64,000 nucleotides of DNA, taken from positions 186,001 through 250,000 of the forward strand of contig OZ250178.1 of assembly GCA_965238055.1 (NCBI GenBank), written 5' to 3'. Under the pieces are notes generated by a model that saw only the letters and a program-made list of their open reading frames with translations, made no database searches and was not told the origin of the DNA. The position numbers and the translations under genes are program-made. Position 1 is the first letter of the stretch. Each line of letters starts with the position of its first letter. This DNA comes from Foliamicus sp965238055 (GTDB lineage Bacteria > Pseudomonadota > Gammaproteobacteria > Steroidobacterales > Foliamicaceae). This document shows, one piece after another, positions 61,183-64,000 of the stretch.

Positions 61183-62532
61183 ATGCAAGCACCCGATTTC
61201 GTGATTTTTCCTCGCTGGATTGTCCCGGTTGAACCATCCGGGGTGATGCTGGAGGATCACGCGCTGGCCGTGCGCGGCGAGAAAATTACTGCGCTGGCGC
61301 CGGGCGCCGAGGCCGCTCGCCGCTGGCCGCACGCGCGGCGCATCGAGCGCCGGGAGCATGTTCTTTTCCCGGGCCTTGTGAATGCGCACACCCACGCCGG
61401 GATGACCCTGCTGCGCGGACATGCCGATGACCTTGCCCTGCAGACCTGGCTGCAAGACTACATCTGGCCGGCGGAGGCTCGGTATCTGAGCGAGGATTAC
61501 GTGCGAACCGGAACGGAATTGGCGCTGGTCGAAATGGTGCGCTCGGGGACGACCTGCTTTGCCGATATGTATTTCTTCCCGGACATTGCCGTGGAAGCAG
61601 CCAGGCGTCGCGGGGTCCGAATTGCCGCAGGGTTGCCGATGATCGATTTCCCGACTCGCTGGTCTGAGAACCGCGAAGATTCGCTGCGCAAGAATGAGGA
61701 GCTCTACGGCCGCTATCGAGGCGAGATCGGTGTGTCCTTCACCATGGCGCCGCACGCACCCTATACGGTCGATGACTCGGGTCTTGCGCTATGCGCGAAA
61801 CTGGCTAAAGAACGGGACATTCCCCTCCACACTCACGTCCATGAAACCGCAGGCGAGATTGCAGAATCGCTGGAGGGCCACGATTGCCGGCCGCTGGCTC
61901 GCCTGGACAAACTCGGCTTGGTCAACGAGCGTCTCATGGCGGTTCATGCCACGCAGCTTGAGGACGGGGAAATCGGCGTGCTTGCTAAGCGAGGTTGCTC
62001 CGTCGTGCACTGTCCGCAATCGAACCTCAAGCTGGCGAGCGGCTTTGCCCCCGTTCATACACTGCGTGCGGCAGGCGTCAATGTCGCCCTGGGCACCGAC
62101 AGCACGGCCAGCAATAATGACCTGGACATGCTTGAGGAAATGCAGACCGCCGCGCTGCTTGCCAAGGCCGTTTCCGGCAACGCCGAGGCGGTTCCGGCGG
62201 CTGCAGCGCTGGAAATGGCGACCTTGGCCGGTGCAAGGGCCTTGGGCCTTGACAGCGAGATCGGCTCGCTACTCCCCGGCAAGGCTGCGGACTTCGTGGC
62301 GCTGGACCTGTCCGCACCCAATACGCAGCCGGTCTATGATCCAGCATCGCAACTGGCCTATTCCTGCAAGTCCTCGCAAATCAGTGATGTTTGGGTGCGC
62401 GGGAAGCCCCTGATGGAGGCAGGCAATCTTTGCCGGGATGACGAAGACCGAATTCTCGCGAAAGCGCGAGAATGGGGAGAACGAATAGACCCTCGGACGA
62501 ACGTTCAGCAAACAACCCAGAATACGCAATGA
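61183..62532 (+). CDS. mtaD: 5-methylthioadenosine / S-adenosylhomocysteine deaminase
   Basis: The 449-residue amidohydrolase has the zinc ligands in HTHAGMTLLRGH, a His in HTHVHET, HCPQSNLKLASG and the catalytic Asp in ALGTDSTASNND. SMAPHAPYTVDD-type motifs support the MtaD/TrzA group. It deaminates methylthioadenosine or SAH, a salvage of SAM by-products. Its stop overlaps the ATG of ubiG, whose product makes SAH, so the linkage is sensible. Confidence 0.9.
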   Translation: MQAPDFVIFPRWIVPVEPSGVMLEDHALAVRGEKITALAPGAEAARRWPHARRIERREHVLFPGLVNAHTHAGMTLLRGHADDLALQTWLQDYIWPAEARYLSEDYVRTGTELALVEMVRSGTTCFADMYFFPDIAVEAARRRGVRIAAGLPMIDFPTRWSENREDSLRKNEELYGRYRGEIGVSFTMAPHAPYTVDDSGLALCAKLAKERDIPLHTHVHETAGEIAESLEGHDCRPLARLDKLGLVNERLMAVHATQLEDGEIGVLAKRGCSVVHCPQSNLKLASGFAPVHTLRAAGVNVALGTDSTASNNDLDMLEEMQTAALLAKAVSGNAEAVPAAAALEMATLAGARALGLDSEIGSLLPGKAADFVALDLSAPNTQPVYDPASQLAYSCKSSQISDVWVRGKPLMEAGNLCRDDEDRILAKAREWGERIDPRTNVQQTTQNTQ

Positions 62533-63248
62533 ACGAAGCAAACGCCCAGCGCAACGCCGATCCTGCCGAGTTGGAAAACTTTGCGGCGATGGCCGCACAG
62601 TGGTGGGACCCGCAAGGTCCGAATCGTCCGCTGCACGCCATGAATCCGGTGCGGGTCGGGTACATTGCCGAACGCGTTGGAGGCCTTGCAGGCAAGAGCT
62701 GCCTGGACGTGGGCTGCGGAGGCGGACTGTTGAGCGAGTCGCTCGCCGCCCAGGGCGCAAGCTCGGTGATCGGCCTGGATGCCTCCGGCGAGATGTTGGA
62801 GGTGGCGCGCCTGCACGCCGAGGCCGGGAAGGTCGCCAACCTAGAGTACCGGCAAGGCACGGCGGAGGAACTCGAAGGTGAATTCGACGTGGTCTGTTGC
62901 CTGGAGGTCCTTGAACACGTGCCGCGTCCCGGCGAGCTCATGGCCGCTTGCGGGCGGCTGGCACGCCCCGGCGGCCACGTACTGATCTCGACGCTCAACC
63001 GCACGGCTGCCGCATTTGCGCTGGGCATCGTGGGCGCAGAGTATGTGCTCGGCCTGTTGCCGCGCGGCACGCACCGTTACGAGAAGTTCATCCGTCCCTC
63101 GGAACTGGAGGCCTGGGCACGCGCCGCGGGTTTGAGCGCCCAGGACTTTACCGGACTTCAATACAATCCCCTGCACGGCAGTTTCCGGCGCAGCAACAAT
63201 ATCAACGTGAACTACATCGCACACTTCACGAAAGCCGCCGAAGCATGA
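62529..63248 (+). CDS. ubiG: ubiquinone biosynthesis O-methyltransferase
   Basis: The 239-residue SAM methyltransferase has ELENFAAMAAQWWDPQGPNR, PLHAMNPVRVGYI, motif I LDVGCGGGLLSESLA, CLEVLEHVPRPGELM and INVNYIAHFTK at the end, all typical of UbiG. It does both O-methylations in ubiquinone synthesis. The start overlaps mtaD and the stop overlaps gph, each by 4 bases. Confidence 0.96.
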   Translation: MNEANAQRNADPAELENFAAMAAQWWDPQGPNRPLHAMNPVRVGYIAERVGGLAGKSCLDVGCGGGLLSESLAAQGASSVIGLDASGEMLEVARLHAEAGKVANLEYRQGTAEELEGEFDVVCCLEVLEHVPRPGELMAACGRLARPGGHVLISTLNRTAAAFALGIVGAEYVLGLLPRGTHRYEKFIRPSELEAWARAAGLSAQDFTGLQYNPLHGSFRRSNNINVNYIAHFTKAAEA

Positions 63249-64000
63249 GCGCGGCGAAATACCGGGTGCGCGCGGTGCTGTTCGATCTGGACGGCACCCT
63301 GGTCGATACGGCCCCCGACCTGGTAGGCTGCGTGCAGGATGTGATGCGGGCACGCGGGGGCCGGCCGTTGCCGTTCAAGAGCCTGCGCAGCTTCGTGTCC
63401 AAGGGCATGCGGGGGCTGCTTACGGCCGCCTACGGGGAGGATTTCATCGACAGCGAGGCCTACCCCGACGTACTGGAGCACTGCCTGAAGCTTTACTCGG
63501 ATCGCCTGGTGGAGCGGTCAAGGCTGTTCCCGGGCATGCGCCGCGTGCTGGACAGTCTCGCCGGCCGGGAGATTCCCTGGGGCGTGGTCACGAACAAGCC
63601 GGACTACCTCACCCGCCCCCTGATTGAGGCGCTGGGCCTTGCCCGGGAGTGCACGGTGGCCGTGGGAGGGGGCACCACCCCGCACACCAAGCCGCACCCC
63701 GAACCCATGATCTTCGCGGCCGAGCGGCTTGCCGTGAAGCCGCGCGCCTGCGTCATGCTGGGCGACGACCCCCGTGACATTCAGGCCGCGCGCAGTGCGG
63801 GCATGACGGGACTGGCCGCCGCCTGGGGTTATTTCCCCCCGGAGGAAGACCTTGGCGCCTGGGGTGCAGCCGCCGTGCTGCAGTCTCCCCCGGACCTCCT
63901 GAGCTGGATCAATGAACAGGGCGCCGCGGCGGATGCGGACCAGGCGCCCCCAGAGTTAAAATGTAGTGAGTCGGCGGGCCCGGTCCTTCACCCTCGCTAT
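63245..64000 (+). CDS. gph: phosphoglycolate phosphatase (HAD family), cut by window end
   Basis: The HAD hydrolase has DxDGT in AVLFDLDGTLVDTAPDL, WGVVTNKP, KPHPEPMIFAAERL and the final acidic pair in MLGDDPRDIQAARSAGM. It dephosphorylates 2-phosphoglycolate. The fold should end near residue 220 (DLLSWINEQG). The frame stays open for ~30 more residues to the window edge, so the protein has an extension or the true stop lies just beyond. The mtaD-ubiG-gph order is common in gammaproteobacteria. Confidence 0.92.
   Translation, partial: MSAAKYRVRAVLFDLDGTLVDTAPDLVGCVQDVMRARGGRPLPFKSLRSFVSKGMRGLLTAAYGEDFIDSEAYPDVLEHCLKLYSDRLVERSRLFPGMRRVLDSLAGREIPWGVVTNKPDYLTRPLIEALGLARECTVAVGGGTTPHTKPHPEPMIFAAERLAVKPRACVMLGDDPRDIQAARSAGMTGLAAAWGYFPPEEDLGAWGAAAVLQSPPDLLSWINEQGAAADADQAPPELKCSESAGPVLHPRY

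Overview
The window is GC-rich bacterial chromosome. Its gene content points to a gammaproteobacterium: mtaD-ubiG-gph in tight overlap, rplU-rpmA-obgE, ispB beside rplU, rpsT, NADP-type icd, and TonB receptor and porin genes. The species cannot be named from sequence alone. There are no prophage structural genes, CRISPR arrays or rRNA genes. One tRNA (tRNA-Pro, anticodon CGG) is present.

Layout. 1-9.7 kb: a small membrane protein cut by the window edge, a dehydrogenase remnant, a TonB-dependent receptor cleanly split by an IS630-type element, a TlpA-like thiol protein, a quinone oxidoreductase, a DUF222-HNH protein and a VapBC-like toxin-antitoxin pair. 9.7-20.3 kb: a DUF3604 lipoprotein, two paralogous MFS transporters separated by a rearrangement scar, rpsT, an McrBC-like restriction pair, and an AAA+ ATPase bracketed by 66-bp direct repeats. 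20.3-32 kb: mostly core genes (YbjQ-like, obgE, rpmA, rplU with a long Lys/Ala tail, a prolyl oligopeptidase, ispB, tRNA-Pro, a SYLF protein, two glycosyltransferases, valine-pyruvate aminotransferase, a FabD-like acyltransferase, DUF423). 32-39 kb: an operon for propionyl-CoA to succinyl-CoA (mutase, PccB, PccA, and a MeaB chaperone fused to methylmalonyl-CoA epimerase). 39-46 kb: ketopantoate reductase, a PIN toxin pair, a single-chain restriction-methylase truncated by an IS30 element, and an AbiEii remnant. 46-57.8 kb: a two-subunit Na+/solute symporter, a porin, icd, a periplasmic chelatase-like protein with thirteen MDH repeats, a frameshifted zinc metallopeptidase, IS110 and porin remnants, DUF1838, DUF1295 and a membrane-anchored VWA protein. 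57.8-64 kb: a HigBA pair inserted between 62-bp direct repeats, a TauD-like dioxygenase, an amidohydrolase, mtaD, ubiG and the start of gph.

Two repeat families run through the window. One is a short GC-rich stem-loop unit (core CGAGGGCGTCCCGCCCTCG) found at about ten places, mostly just 3' of genes, once as an apparent in-frame insertion in a coding sequence and once supplying a stop codon. The other is an inverted repeat of exactly 48 bp (11-bp arms TATTCGGCTCA / TGAGCCGAATA) present three times. Several accessory genes sit in 'cassettes' bracketed by direct repeats, and a decayed paralogous copy at 13.24-13.40 kb looks like the empty site of one of them. The strongest candidates for something undescribed are the ATPase cassette with its hairpin repeats, the 48-bp element, the palindromes inside the HNH gene, and the MDH-repeat chelatase.
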